A DNA stretch of 64,000 nucleotides from Peromyscus leucopus. Taxonomy: Eukaryota; Chordata; Mammalia; Rodentia; Cricetidae. The stretch covers positions 22,980,058 through 23,044,057 of the forward strand of contig NC_051074.1 in the NCBI RefSeq assembly GCF_004664715.2, written 5' to 3'. The notes beneath the pieces are model-generated. The model was not told where the DNA came from, did no database searches, and saw only the letters and a program-made list of their open reading frames with translations. The translations under genes were made by a program, and so were the position numbers. This document shows, piece after piece, positions 1 to 13,212 of the stretch; position 1 is the stretch's first letter, and the number at the start of each line of letters is the position of its first letter.

Positions 1-899
1 ATGGATTAGATGTATCAAGACCATCTATGCTACACCAGCCCAAAGAATCACAGAAGAGGGCCAACTTGCTTGCCTTCTGCTCTAGAAGGGGTCAACATCT
101 TGTCATAGACAGAATGAAGATCCGTCCATGCTTCAGAGAGAGACACCCTGTTTAGTTCCCTAAACTGTTCACCATACTAACACCCCTAAAAACTTTCTAG
201 CACCAAGGCCATTAGTGTCTCTGATTGCAAGAAGTGCCCAAGTATGCAAGAAAAACAGAGAATTGAATCCTGTGTTCTTGCAATTCAGAAATCATAAATT
301 TCCCACTGTAACTAGACTCTTGATGAAAGCCACAGAGTGTGAGGGAATTATCTTCTAACTGATCTCCATTGTCAAATACTCTTCATCCTTCTAAAACCAA
401 GCTTTCTGAATTACAGAAAAACAAGGTTCTTTGCAGATCTCAACTCTGATTCAGACAGTACTTAAATGAACGCAGACACATCAACAAGATCAGAAATAAA
501 TCTCATCCCATTTTCTCAGTAGTCCACTTTAGACACTGAATTTCATTCACATCCCCAGCACACTGGACACTGTTGACTGCTTTCTCCAAAATATTTTCCC
601 TTCTCCTTGTCAAGGGTGAATCATTTTTTTTTCCTTTTTTTCATAGTTGTTGTTGGATAGTTTTAAGATCACTGCAGAATACAGAAGTCGAGCAGAGTTC
701 CTTGTGCTGGCCACACTGACCCCATAGGGCATCCTCCATCACCGTCATCCCACATCACACCGGTGCCTCTGCCACAGGTGATGAACACATGCTGATGTAC
801 TATCATAAGCCACGTTCAGATCAGGGATTGGTCTTGGTGGAGAACATGCTGGGAGTCATTGTAAGTATACAGAGACACACATCCATCACTGACTGCCGT

Positions 900-1560
900 T
901 TCTCATGATATTTGACTGCCCGAAATATCTTGTTTTTCCCAACTTCTCCTCCCCACCCCCTAATCCCTGCCTACCACATTAATTTGTATCGGTTCCTGTT
1001 CCCTATAGCATCAGCAAAACCAGATATCCCGGGATTTTCAAATGGTCTCCTTCCCCTTAGTTGTGTGCATCTAAGTTTCCTGTGTCTCGGTGGTTTAATT
1101 GCTCATTTCTTTTGAGCACTGGAGACTGAAGACCTGTCTGACCAGACTACACCTCTTTATCCATCCACCTACTGAGAGCATTTTGTTGCTTCTAAATTTG
1201 GGCAATTATGAACAAACCTGCTAGAACAATCCATATATATGCTGGTTTTTACATGGACATCCTTTCTCAGGTCCTCTAGGTAAATACCACACAGCATCTG
1301 TGCTGGGCTGTATGGTAAGAGGAGCCCACCCTCCACAATGCTATGCCATTTTATCTTCCCATTGGCAACAAGTGAGTGATCCTGTCACACTCCATTGCAC
1401 ATCCGGCACGGCTCGTGCTCTGGGTTCTGCATGCTCATGTTTGTGGTACATAAATATGAGCCGAACACCCACGTCAGGGTCCTCAGACAGCAACCGTGGC
1501 ATCACCCTGGAGTCTGTGAGTCTGTCCCTGAGCAGGTTTCTTGCCTTTCTTATCTTGTCT
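900..1560 (-). repeat. Ancient L1 fragment, ORF2 3' end to 3'UTR
   Basis: On the minus strand, the part at about 1140-1330 follows the usual end of L1 ORF2: the plus strand reads tttatccatccacctactgag, a 'lowest-rank' copy of the box normally coding for the C-terminal region, and then ggtaaataccacacagcatc. It is too diverged to hold an open frame. Limits are approximate and the family is not assigned; it looks like an old mammalian L1M type. Confidence 0.45.
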
Positions 1561-1717
1561 CAAGTGTCAATGCTCGAGAATGAACACATTGTATGAAACA
1601 CTTCAGGAATGTGATGTGATAGTAATTATTACTATTAGCCTTTAAAGAAACCTAAGTGGCTGAGAGAAAAGACGTTTTTTCTACCCCTAGGAAAGTCATC
1701 TTTAGTTCTCTCTGTGC

Positions 1718-1870
1718 TGTGGGATGGTCTTTCTGTACACACACTGAATATATGTGCTACCATTGGTTAATAAAGAAGCTGCTCTGATCTATGGCAAAGA
1801 CAGGTTATAGCAGGCGGAAATCTAAGAGAGACAGGGGAAGAAAGCGGGGTCAGAGGAGATGCTGTTGCCT
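1718..1870 (+). repeat. LTR fragment of an endogenous retrovirus-like element
   Basis: It starts tgtgggatggtctttctg and continues with an attggttaataaag box and aaatctaagagagacagg. A second copy of the same family sits in reverse orientation at 29150-29284. The TG start, the inverted CCAAT box and the cricetid genome context suggest a solo LTR or an LTR 5' part. The 3' limit is unclear and may extend to about 2.2 kb. The 139-codon open frame that begins inside it has no recognisable product. Confidence 0.5.
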
Positions 1871-2342
1871 GCGGCCTCCTGAGAAGCACAATGTAGTTGA
1901 ACTGAATTGTTATTCATTGCAACTCAAACATTCGAATTCACTTGAAAATCTCTGTCTATTCATATTGCTTACTTTAAATCTACCTGTCCCCGTCCCCCAC
2001 CCCAAAACAGTGTTGACTGAAACAGGGAACAAAATAAACCTCAGTTCCCCCAAACAGTTTTCGTCAAGTGTGTTGTCTGGGAGCAAAGTGATCGACCCTG
2101 AGAGCTGTGAGCTCCGCGGGGCTATCTCCTCCTCTTTACAGGGGCTGATGTTGGAGTTGGGGGACCCAGTGACCAGAGGGAGAAGGGACCACTCTTCTGA
2201 AAGATGCTAAGAAGGAAAGGAATCTCCCCCAGAAATTCCCTCAGCCCCACACTCTCACTGACAACAATTTCATTAATTAATGTTACCTAATTATTTTATA
2301 ATTAATATATTCAATTAATTATGAAGTATAAAACTTAACTAT

Positions 2343-2530
2343 GCCGGGCGGTGGTGGTGCACGCCTTTAATCCCAGCACTTGGGAGGCAGAGGAGGCAGA
2401 TCTCTGTGAGTTCGAGGCCAGCCTGGGCTACCAAGTGAGTTCCAGGAAAGGCACAAAGCTACACAGAGAAACCCTGTCTCCAAAAACCAAAACCAAAAAA
2501 CAAAACAAACAAACAAACAAACAAAAAAAT
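2343..2530 (+). repeat. B1 SINE with target-site duplication
   Basis: It is a full-length, well-preserved B1: gccgggcggtggtggtgcac, aatcccagcacttgggaggc, then gttcgaggcc (B box), and an A-rich tail of (AAAC)n. The segment ccaagtgagttccaggaaag is the cricetid-type variant. A 9-bp duplication, cttaactat, flanks it at 2334-2342 and 2531-2539. This is a young insertion by rodent standards. Confidence 0.92.
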
Positions 2531-3802
2531 CTTAACTATAAATATCCAATGAAAATTTGGAAGAAACCATCTAAAAATAGAAAGTGAAAACAAAAGTATG
2601 AAAATCTTAAAAATTTAGTGATTCCATTGGTAGGAATAACTACCTCTCTGGTTATTTACACAAAAGAAATTAATATTTACTAGGATGGTTTGAATTTCAG
2701 TGATTGTTTACTAAACAAAGCTACATATTTGAGCAACCCTAAATTATGTAATTGTTACATTTAACTACAGGATCTTTCTCTGTTATGATGAGACACAAGG
2801 CCAAAGTTGAATGGCCGGTTGAGGTGACTTAATTTTCTGAAAATGTCTTATATTCTAAGACTGGAACTTCTGCTCGTCCTTACAGGTAAGGTTAGTAATG
2901 CACCCTGTGGTCACTTAAAACTTCAGACTGTTATCCTACTGTGTACTCAGCCTGTTTGTTTAACTCACCTTTAAGAAAACAATGTAACAATAAACCTTAC
3001 ATGCCTTGGATTTCCCATGCAATCAACTTTTACAATCTATGCTAATGCACAGCGTGATCTTAAATTATGCGCTCTTCCATGCCCCTGACCCAGATAATGC
3101 ATGTGTATCCTTATTCTATATTTGAAAGCAACAAATACAAAAGTTGAAAGCAACTTCCTAAAATCTATTATAAAGGCTGAAAACAACCATTTATGGATAC
3201 TGTTGGGTAAACAATGATGTTTGTTGTGTGGGTCAGTTGGGATCAGTTGGAGTCAGTGACTTAATTGATATAAAACTCTGTTAAAAATGTCAGTCAAGTA
3301 TCCTATTCCTTCCCACGTGACACTTTCTGTGCTATCCAATGAAGACAGAGCATAGTGCCTTACTAGGGACAGACACAAAGACAAAGCCAGGTAGCTACTA
3401 CACACAAAGACAGATATGACACACGGACAACAGATTCAAGGAACAGTCTTCAGATAGGCCCAGACTCAGACTCAAAACAGACAGGATGCAAGACACAGGG
3501 GGCAAACAGTAGAGAGTACAAACCTGGACCTGCTCTTGGGTAAAGAACTCCAAGGGGAAGTGGTCTGTTGTTGTTTTGTCTTTTTCTTTCCTTAATGCAA
3601 AACAGATGTATTTGTGGTAACTCCGAGTTAATCCCTAGTGTGTACAGTCTGCACAGCTGGGTGAGGCAATGCATTTAGAAAACAGCAGACAGGATTAGAA
3701 AGGCATTGGCAGGGCAGAAATAGACAAATGGATGAAGAAGAAACAGAAACAATTGATATACATATGAAAAAAGTGAAATGCAAATTATCATTATGTTTTC
3801 AA

Positions 3803-3910
3803 TCCAGGGTTTCTCTGTGTTTTTCTTGGCTATCCTGGAACTTGTTCTGTTGATAAAGTTGACCTCAAATCCAGAGATTCACCTGCCTCTGCCTCCCCAT
3901 TTTTTTTTAA
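3803..3910 (-). repeat. Truncated B1 SINE
   Basis: On the plus strand it reads ccagggtttctctgtgtttt, then gagattcacctgcctctgcc: the reverse of the 3' two thirds of B1. The A box end is missing. Confidence 0.7.
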
Positions 3911-3924
3911 AACCAGTGAACTGA

Positions 3925-4110
3925 TGAAACATTCTTCGAAGTGCATGAAGAATCGCGGGTAAAGGCAGAAGCCTGGCAGCCTGCATTTGATTCCACAACC
4001 CACATGGTGGAGAAAACTAACTCCACAAAGTTATCCTCTGAGCCACTGAGGACGGTTGCACACATACATGGTGTGCACACACACATACATGACATACATA
4101 CACATGCATG
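3925..4110 (+). repeat. B4/RSINE-type SINE fragment
   Basis: The stretch cctgcatttgattccacaac followed by acccacatggtggagaaaac and ccacaaagttatcctctgag is the ID/B4-family tail (RSINE1-like). It runs into an (ACAC/ACAT) microsatellite at 4074-4125. The subfamily is not certain. Confidence 0.6.
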
Positions 4111-5787
4111 TACATATACACCAATAACAATAATCAATACATTTTAATTGAAAAGAATCAATGCTGTAAAGTATGCTGGGAAACCAGCAGTTTCACACCT
4201 TACTGGCAGAGTATAACTTGATAAAACATTCTGGGATGAAAATGAGATCTTCTCCTAAAGTCTTAAAAGTGTATATTGCAGGTCTAGCAATTTGATATGA
4301 GAACTCTAATCCATTGGAATGAAAATAATACAAGATATATTTATAGGTGTTTCTGGAAATATGCCTTTTGCCAGTCAACAAATAACTATCAAGAAAGGAA
4401 GGGTAGATATGGAAGGAATCCATATTATAGAATGGTACAAGGAATGAAATAAGTTAGGGTACATTTAAAGTAAGTTAACTAAAATAACAAGTTAGTGGAA
4501 TAAAAATGAGTTCAATCTATGTAAACATGACTTTCATAACTATCAAAATGCTGAGAGAGCATTGACAAACTTGAGGGATGTCAGGTGATACACAGAATAC
4601 AATCCTTAGGAGGGAAGGAACCGAGGACACACACTAGTATTTATGCATCTAAACAAGTGTGGAAAAACATGTGTGCTACACAGTTTGCATCTACGGTGTC
4701 CTCAAAGACATGTATGTTAAACCATGGTTCCTGGCATGGCACTATTTCAAGAGTTAGGATGGGAACTTTCAAACCAGGACCTAGTAAGGCCATGTTCAGG
4801 TTGGGTGTGTTCTCAAAGGGAAAGGACTTCACCAGATACAACTGACTCCATCTCCTAACCCTCCTCCTTCTCTCTTACACCACTGTGATCAGTCTACTGT
4901 GTCTCAAGCTAGTGCCATGATGTGCGCATTCACCACAGATCCAAAGCGACTGGGTGAGGTGATCAACCGTTCTCTCCAACACTATGATCCTAAATCAGGC
5001 TTTTCATTCAGGAAAGTTTGTTAGTACTGTTGTCACAGTGGTGAGCAGTTGCCTAACCTAAGGACTAACAATAGTCATCTCCGCAGGAAAAAGACTATAG
5101 GAAAGATGGGGAAATTTGTTGGCTTTTATATCATCTATGTCCATATCATTTTTCTTTTATGACAACCATTCATAAATAAAAGTTTATTTATCAAAAGTTC
5201 ATAATCCACATTAGGAATAATATAGTATAGCCATAAGATAATGAAATGGCAATATATAATATGTAGCAAGAAGATGTGTTCACATTTGTGTCTCTTCTAA
5301 TAATACATTATGCTAGAAATGATTTCCAAGGGCAACTATAAATAGCCATCTCCAGTCATTTGTCTACATCTATATGAAAGAAATACGCCATTTGGTCAAT
5401 AGAAATATTGCCTGGATAGTTATATGGCTTATGTTGCTCATTCAAAACAGTAATGACAAGGCTGGAAGATGAGTGATTTTGATCAAACAGTCCTGTTACC
5501 CTTCTTGCTGTAACAATAGGCATAAGCATCCTTTCTCATAAAGTTTCTTGTGTTTGCAGATTTGATTTCATTTATATGCATTATTCATATTTAAAGCTTT
5601 CTATTCACTTTCAATTTAATACAATAGGTGCTATAATTATCAGTTCTTCATATCCGTAAAATTAATCTGTAATAATTGTTATGCAAGCAAAGGAACATGG
5701 CTAACCTTCATAGACTACCATTTCTGACAGATCACCAGGCTTTCATCATCTGTTGTAAAAACTTCAGTTCTCACTTATTTTGCTTTC

Positions 5788-5813
5788 TTTTTTTTTTTTT
5801 TTTTTTTTTTTTT
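5788..5813. repeat. T26 homopolymer
   Basis: Twenty-six consecutive T follow tgctttc. It could be the reverse of a retroposon A tail. The sequence to its right (5814-6160) is unusually CpG-bearing but I do not recognise it. Confidence 0.9.
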
Positions 5814-8182
5814 GGTAATTTAGTATTGGAAAAGACCGACAGCATTATCCTTACAGGTGACGTGGGGTGGAGTTCTAGCTGAAAAAACGAAGCCCTTCTA
5901 CTTTCCCCGCGCGTGCACCGGCTGCGGCTCGGCTGTACTTGCTATTCCAGACATAACATCTAACACACCTGTGAGTCAAGCGTGAGTGAACTTTTCCTAA
6001 ACGTTCTGATGACACAAAGATAGCCCGATAGAACCGCCTTGGGGTCCTGGAGTAGGGACACATGATAAAGGAAAGGACTAGTGCTTTCGCCATTGCCGCT
6101 CTGACTGGAGGATCACATGAATACTTGTGTACACCCAAGCTGATCGGGAAGCCTAGCACCAGGAATGGTCATGTTTGTCTGGCTTTCTCTCCCCCTTTTA
6201 TTCTGTCTGGGCCTCCAGCTCCTGTGATAGAGCCACTCACATTTAGGGTGGGTCTCCCCATCTCATTTAAATCTGTTGGGAAATGTCTTCATGGCCATAT
6301 GCAGGGATATCTCTTAGGTGAATCTAAATCCAGCCAAGTTGTCAATGAAGATTAACCATCCCTGGCGGCTCAGAAGCAACCCTCATTGTGAGAGGACTTT
6401 ACTGTGTGCTCCAATGTCCTATATCCCTAGCATCAGGACTGAGTCTCCAATCCCACACGACAAAGGCTCTCTACCATCCAGAAGTCTGTGCGTAAATGAG
6501 CATGTTCATGTTCATCCCCTAAGATACCTAATTTGTACTGTTCTAATCAAACTGTCATTATTCAATTTTGTGTTTAGGTAATTTGGTTTATATAGTTGGT
6601 GAGGTATTAAAAATGGAAAGTGAACAGAGCTAATACGATTCATCATGTACTGATAACTGAAGTGAGTTCATTGGTATAGACTAGCGACATCACACACATG
6701 AATAAAGCTTCACAGCTTCCCACTTCCTTCACTATCCTGAGAAGCGATGCAGAGTCTATAAGCCAGATAACAACTGAAATTACACAAGCAGCATGTCTCC
6801 CCAAATTCTAGGGAACATGTGACCATTTCTTGGATTTTGCTTGAGGACATACATTTTCACATTATTTTCTTTAAAGCAAATGTGATTTGATATATGTGCG
6901 TCAAACAAGCCCGAGTCATTCGGCTTTCTAGTCTTTGGCAGAGCGTATATAACCTCAGAGACAGTATGCATCAATTGTGTTTACTGATCAGAGTCGACAG
7001 CATAGGACTCACTAGGTTACTGGGTCACACAGCCAAGGAGTTTCCATGCATCTGCAAGTGTGATTCCCTCACTCTTGATAAGAAACTGCAGGACTGGTTT
7101 AAAGTTGACTAGAAGTAATGGGAAAAGGGTTGGGAATAGAAAAATAATTTGTTGGAGATTTTAGCTTTGAGAGTCAGAACCAGCTCTCACTTCAAGCAAC
7201 CAAAGTGAAAGGACAGAGCCCTGGTAGAAAACTCTCTTTTCTAGATGTTCATAAAGGAGATGGCAGAGTAAAAAAGTCTCCATGATAATTCATAATGGTG
7301 AATTATGTTCCCAGTCCCACCAAAAACCACAAGTATGCAGAAAAAATAATTATGCGTGGAAGCCCCAGTACAGTAAAATGCTTATAAACAACTAAAGCAT
7401 TTGCTCTAATTTAAACATGAACCATTTTGTTATCCATCTTGTTCTTGCCAAATGTACAGGCAATTTAGGAATGATTTAGATGGCCCAGCATCTCAAAGAT
7501 ATCAAGGATGCCATTATAATTTAGATCTGAAATGGTCACCAATGATGCATGTGATCAAGGTTTGGTTTCCAGCTCAAGGCATTCTGGGGGAAATAATGGA
7601 ACCTTGACAAGGGAGACGGAATGGAAGAAAGTCAGGTCACTAGGGCCCATTCCCTGCCATTTTCTGGTTGTTCCTGTATACCTCTCCACCCACTGGGAGG
7701 CAGACAACTGCCATGAGGTATGCATGTACCATGTTCTCCAACATAAAGTATACTGGTAAACCATCATGCAATCCTTAGTCTTGTTGAAAGTGGACTCTGG
7801 AAGAAGGAGGGTTTTGTTGTCCAAGGCCCCAACATGTTAATTTCAAGTATCCTCAAAACTCCTTGTCTTGAACCAAGCTGGTCCCCTACCTCTGTGACAG
7901 GAAGGAAGAAAAACAGCAAACAGCTAAGGGTTTTGTTTTTTTTTTTTTTTAAATTCCATCCTTGAAAAGAACTAGAGGCTAAAGCATTTCCAACAGAGGT
8001 TATTATATTCACCCTATGATATAAAAATGTATGCCATGGGGACAGGAAACCAGAGGCTTCTGATGGCCAGGCTGACAATCAGCAATGTCAGCATGACTGT
8101 TGATGCTCCCTGATTTGACAGTGTCGCACAGTTTACCAGCTGTCTCTGTCAACCTTCTATGTGTCATCTGTTACACGCTTAA

Positions 8183-8190
8183 TGACGTCA
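8183..8190. promoter_or_regulatory. Consensus palindromic CRE (TGACGTCA)
   Basis: The plus strand reads aatgacgtcactcat. It contains the full 8-bp CREB/ATF palindrome, partly overlapping an AP-1-like tgactca variant. It lies in unique intronic DNA. The motif is exact; whether it is bound is unknown. Confidence 0.35.
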
Positions 8191-9019
8191 CTCATTTGAA
8201 ACCAAAAGTAAGGCCATCTTACATCAGTCTCTGGACCCTACAGAACACCCCAGCATGATGTACTGGGCCAAGTCTTCAGAAACCAGGAGCCCAAACCAAC
8301 CTTTTCTGCACATAAGTTGATTTTTGCGGGGATGCCACCGCAGGAAATGGAACCATTCTCAAGCATCCCACTAGTCTTTAGCCCACACACATCACACTGT
8401 AGTTGTTCCTCAGTGAGGAAGAATTATCATGGTGCCTCCACAGGAAGCTGTTAGAAGATAACCACTAGAAAACATCTGGTCCAGTAGGGCTCTACCCGAG
8501 GGAGATACCAAGTACAGCTTGCAAGAGCTCTGTGATTTTCTCCAGCATCACAGAAACAGATCACAGGGTTCAGCCCCAGGCTACCCATTGGCCATCCCCA
8601 GCTCCTCTTAATTTTTTCCCTACCCCTCAGTTTCTTCTATGTTACATAGGAAGCAGTCTCCTGAGGCTTTAAGAGCAGCATGGAGGAAGCTCAGTAGTAG
8701 TGAACCTTCATGCTCATTCTGCAGACACAGGGGGTCTATGGTCTTGCAGAGAACTGACTGGCCTTTCTAGTGTCATGAGAATAACCGCCTGTGCCCTGTC
8801 TGTCTACACCTGTTCAAAGAGCACTCAAACCTCTTCTATAGAATCTCTAGAGTTTGTTCTTTCTACCACCACACTGACCACGCCTCTGGGTGCAGATGCA
8901 AGAAAATATTAAGTCACCGAAAGTGGTAGTTGTAAATCTCTGGTAAAGAAATAGCTGTCAGGAAGGGTTTGGTCCATCCCACATCCTGAATCTTGTCCTG
9001 GCCTGCATACACGGTGTGA

Positions 9020-9310
9020 TGTCATCCAAAGCAAAAAAAATGTTTACATCTGCACACTAATAGAGAAGTTTCTTCTAATGCTCTTTTAATGTTGATTATT
9101 TTAAAAGGCTCTTAATGGTTTAATGTGTTACAAATGCATTAAAAACATGTTGCCCTTTGGCAGAGCCATTTAAGAATTAGAACACCTTTAATTTTTTTTT
9201 TCCCTAGCAAATAAACTTAAATTAAAAATAAATTCTGTTCTGTTCAATTAGGTCATTGGCCTTTATCTGTCCTGTACAACAGCCCTAATTAAAGCAGCTC
9301 TTACCTGCCT
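9020..9310. promoter_or_regulatory. Candidate conserved intronic enhancer, homeobox-motif rich
   Basis: This is a unique, repeat-free, AT-rich block between ordinary intronic DNA. It carries many TAAT/ATTA cores (tgttgattatttt, ggtttaatgtg, caattaggtcattg, ccctaattaaag), a GATA-like ttatctgt and an aaatgcattaa palindrome core. This texture is typical of deeply conserved non-coding elements in developmental gene introns. That is judgement by eye, with no alignment. Confidence 0.35.
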
Positions 9311-10539
9311 CCAAATTCCATGGGTCAGGAATGCAGGCCTCAACACACCCTGGAATGGGGGTGACAACTGATAATTGACAAAAGATCTAGCTCGTCTTCA
9401 TTTAAGGGAGATCAAAACTGAGGTTTGCAGGGGCTTAACGGAAAATCAGTTTTCCTCCCTCAAGGGAGGACTAAGGACGGTGAGCAAATCCAAGCAGAGG
9501 GAGGCCAATGGCAGGACAGCAAAGGAGAATTTGCGCTCCTCCTGTTGGAGGCCCGCTATTACTTGTTTCATTTATGCCCATCCAATTCATGTGTATTTAA
9601 AAAGAGTCATTCTAGTGTCAGGAAAACACAGGAAATTCTATCTCAAAACCAGCATTACCAAATCTCATGATGTTTAGAGGCGGTCCAGTACAGGAGAAGG
9701 TGCAGCCACATGAAGCATGTGGAGCAAAACCTAGATTGGGCTCCCAAGTTGTAGTAAGAGCTAAACTCCCGCTGTTGGAATGCAGAGCCCGACCTGAAGG
9801 ACTCTGCCCTCTGGCTTGTGGTTGGTTCATTAGAGGTCATGTCAAGGACGCGAGACAACTATACAAACACATATATTCAGGCACAAGGGGACAACTGCCG
9901 TTGTGACAGTCAAAGAAGAGGCTTAACCACACAGCATCTTAGGCTGGGCACTTCCTTCCCACAGGCCGAAGCAAAGGACTTCCCACAGTTGACCCGCTCA
10001 GCGCTTTGTGTCACTGATGGTGTATGTATGTAGTCAGGATATAGGGTGCTATGTTACCAAGGAAATGAATTTTAATGTTATGAGTCAAAAGTTCTTATTG
10101 CAATTCGATAAAAACCAAGTCTATATAAGGAAAAATAACCCATATGGACATCTATGTAAGGAGCATGAAAACTCACATTCCGCTTCTTAGTATAAAATAC
10201 CAGGTTTATAAAACAAACGCTCTCCTCTTGTATACATCCCTCTAAACTCTCCACGAAGATGGAGGTTGTAGGGACATCGCACATGTTAGCACAGCACTCC
10301 AGCTTGTGTTTCAACTTCATTCAAACAGCACTTTGTGCTTGACTCCCTGAAATTCATCTAAGTCATGAAGGTGTACTTTCAAATGAAGAATTATCAATTA
10401 AAAGCCAAAGTCCGTGCTTAACAATTCAGAATAGTTCATAAAAAAATCCCAAGTGGGGGGAGTGGAGAGTTAAAATCATGATGGTCAGAGGATCTGAAAG
10501 GCACAACCAACCCATGTGATGAGGTAGTTACAGCTAGGA

Positions 10540-10860
10540 ACTGTGCTAAGTAGACAAGTCACTTAAGAAGGGACAAATCCTTCCGGACTCCACTTGCACG
10601 AGCGTATATAGACTGGTGAGTTCAGAGAGAAAAGGTGGTCTGCAGCGGCTGTTCAGGGCCAGTGTGGATGTTCTGTGAGCAAGTGCTGTATGAGATGAAA
10701 TTGTCCTTGTGACTGGTTGAGTAGTAGATTCAACACCACCAAAGTGGACATTAGACCCAGTGAAGGTGACAAGTGTTGCGTTTTGTGTATTTGACTGCCA
10801 TGAAGAAGAAAAGCAGCCCCCTTCCCCTGTCTTTACACTATTTATCACTACCTGATGTTG
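10540..10860 (+). repeat. Ancient L1 3'UTR fragment
   Basis: The stretch from ccttccggactccacttg through tcagagagaaaaggtggt to gttgcgttttgtgtatttga follows the usual 3'UTR of old mammalian L1 elements, with many substitutions. The A tail is missing. The 100-codon minus-strand open frame over it is a by-product. Confidence 0.55.
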
Positions 10861-12059
10861 TGTTTTGACTACATATGAATTTGAACGTGCATGTGTTTAC
10901 ACCATTCCTCCAGTATCCCAAATATATAAACATAAAATCCAAAATCTTTACCCTCTGTGCTGGGCACAATGCCTGGCACATAAAGGAATAAGGGTACTTT
11001 TTAAAGTTATAATTATTTGGTTTTCTTCAAATATGTACAGTTATATTAATCCTAAGGACACTTGAGTTCAGCTTTCTTCCATCTCACCAATTATAATTAT
11101 TCCTTTGTTAATGATCATCCTTCCTTAACTTCTGGGGTGAGTTATTAGCAAGTCACTTAACCACAGTTAGCCAATAACCAGGATACATAAAAAGTGATGT
11201 CCCCCAATAAAACACCCACAAAGCCTACTGTGAAAACAGATCTAACAATGTCACCCACTTTACTGTTTTAATTACCTATTACTAAATGGCCTAGGGCAAA
11301 AGGGATGCTCCAAATGCTAGGAATATAATATGCTCTAGCAGAAATCACAAACTAAATTTCATTTTGTTTAACTGGATGCTAAAGTAATTTTAATTCTCTG
11401 AAGTTATCCAACTATGGCTGAACTGCAGAGCTGGGAAATCACTGGGTATGTAAAATGATCACGAAGCTGGCATCTGTTTGCCTTTGAAAATATAACTCAT
11501 ATAGGTAGGACACTTTATTGTTCTTAAAGAATCTCATAGTTAAGGACAGAACCTGATCTTCAGACATACTTCGGATCTGTGGGCAGGGAACTGGTGTCCC
11601 TGTTCATAAATGATAAAGTGGGCAGGAGTCAAGGAACCGGGTGACTAGACATGCTCACACAGAGAGCCTGTGCTTGCACTTGGAAGTAACTACCAGAAAT
11701 ATAAAAGAATCCAATGCTCCACATGATCTCTGCAGAAATCTGACCCAGTGATGACAATGTACCCATGAGCCAGGGGGAGGAGGGTAAGCAGAAAGTGGGG
11801 TTCAAGCTAAACACAGTTTGATGGGTGTCACCATGGCGTGACAAGCAGAGCCCAGTGCATCACAGACACTGAAACACAGAGCTTGGCTAAAACAAGTGCC
11901 TTCCATGACGACACAGACAGCCTAGGCCACCCTGTGGGCCCCTGATGTCAAACAATAGTTCTCAGGTTTTAGACATTTCAAGCAAGTAAAAAAACGTTTC
12001 TAAAAGATCTTGGGTAACAAAATCAGGTCCTCAACCTCAAATTCTTTTGAGTGAGAAAG

Positions 12060-12145
12060 TTAAGGCCTGGCCTAGTGGTGCCAGGAAGCTGAAGCAGGAA
12101 GATGGAAAGCTCAAGGCCAGTCTGGGCAACTTAATAAAACTGTGC
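12060..12145 (+). repeat. Degraded B1-like (PB1-type) monomer
   Basis: It reads ggcctggcctagtggtgcca, aagctgaagcaggaagatgg and aaggccagtctgggcaactt: the order of a 7SL-derived monomer. It is too decayed for subfamily assignment. Confidence 0.55.
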
Positions 12146-13212
12146 GTCAGGGTGGAAAGTAGAAACAGAGCAGGCTGTAGAGCACAGTGACAAACACGAA
12201 CAAGCGGACTCAGTGTCCAGTGTCACACACAGAAGAGTTAGATGGTTGAAACCAATGGCGGTACACGTTGATTGACTGGTTGCTATAGTTACAGCCCTGT
12301 TCTAGGCAGCTGCTCTGCATCGGAACTCGATGGCTTGGCAGTGAGGCTGTAGGATCTGTACCATGGTCATCTGTTTTGTAGCTGCACAGAGTACCGTGGC
12401 TTTCCTCTGACTACAGGTCTAGCTGCAGCACAGTCAGCTCAGACACAGGCAGATGACAACTAATGACGCTGGCCGTGGTGTCCACTCGGATTGTGGATTC
12501 ACCCACAGAGTGGCGTGCTCACGCAAAATTCGGGTAGTGAATCCCAGAGGAAGAGACAGCCTTCAAATGCTATCCCTGTGGTCATACTAAAATGTAACCA
12601 TGCCACCCCCACCTCGAGCTTTAGGGACAGGTCACTACAGAGCTTCACCAGTGTTCAGAGCTTGACAAGCATGATTATGGAGGTCTTGGGCAAGGATAAA
12701 ATCAAAATGAAATTGGAAGATCTTCAGGATGGAAACAGATGACGGATCATTTCTGAGACAGAGAGTGAGGAACAGATGAATCACAGAATCTTCAGTTTGG
12801 TGAAATCTTCAAGGTCAGGCCAGCTCTGTCATTTTTCAACATCCAAATCACATTCTACGAGACAAGGTTCTAGCTAAACAAATCAGCCCCCAGAAATCCC
12901 CTGTGACATAGTCCCAGCCCACCGTGTAAGGTACCTTGTCTTGTTATCCTTTCTTCACAATCAAGCAAGGTTGCGTATGTAACCTGTGGGATCTTGGCTG
13001 GTCTCCCTTGGGCATTAGTGCCTTTGGGCTGTGATTTTGAAAATGCAGAGTTCAGAAACAAATGCATTAATTATTGGGAGCCCAACCCCCACTGTATAAA
13101 ATGCTGTCACCTCCTGCAATATCAGTGTTTTGTTTTCATAGTACAACCTGAGATTATACTTTTTTGTTATTTGTTTGTTTGTTTTTTTCCTGAGGAAGTC
13201 AAAGCTTTTCAA

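Noticed and set aside
1791..2210. 139-codon plus-strand frame
   Set aside because: It starts inside an LTR fragment and has no retroviral or cellular similarity that I can see.
12491..12742. 83-codon plus-strand frame considered as a retrocopy
   Set aside because: No recognised family, no A tail and no target duplication found.
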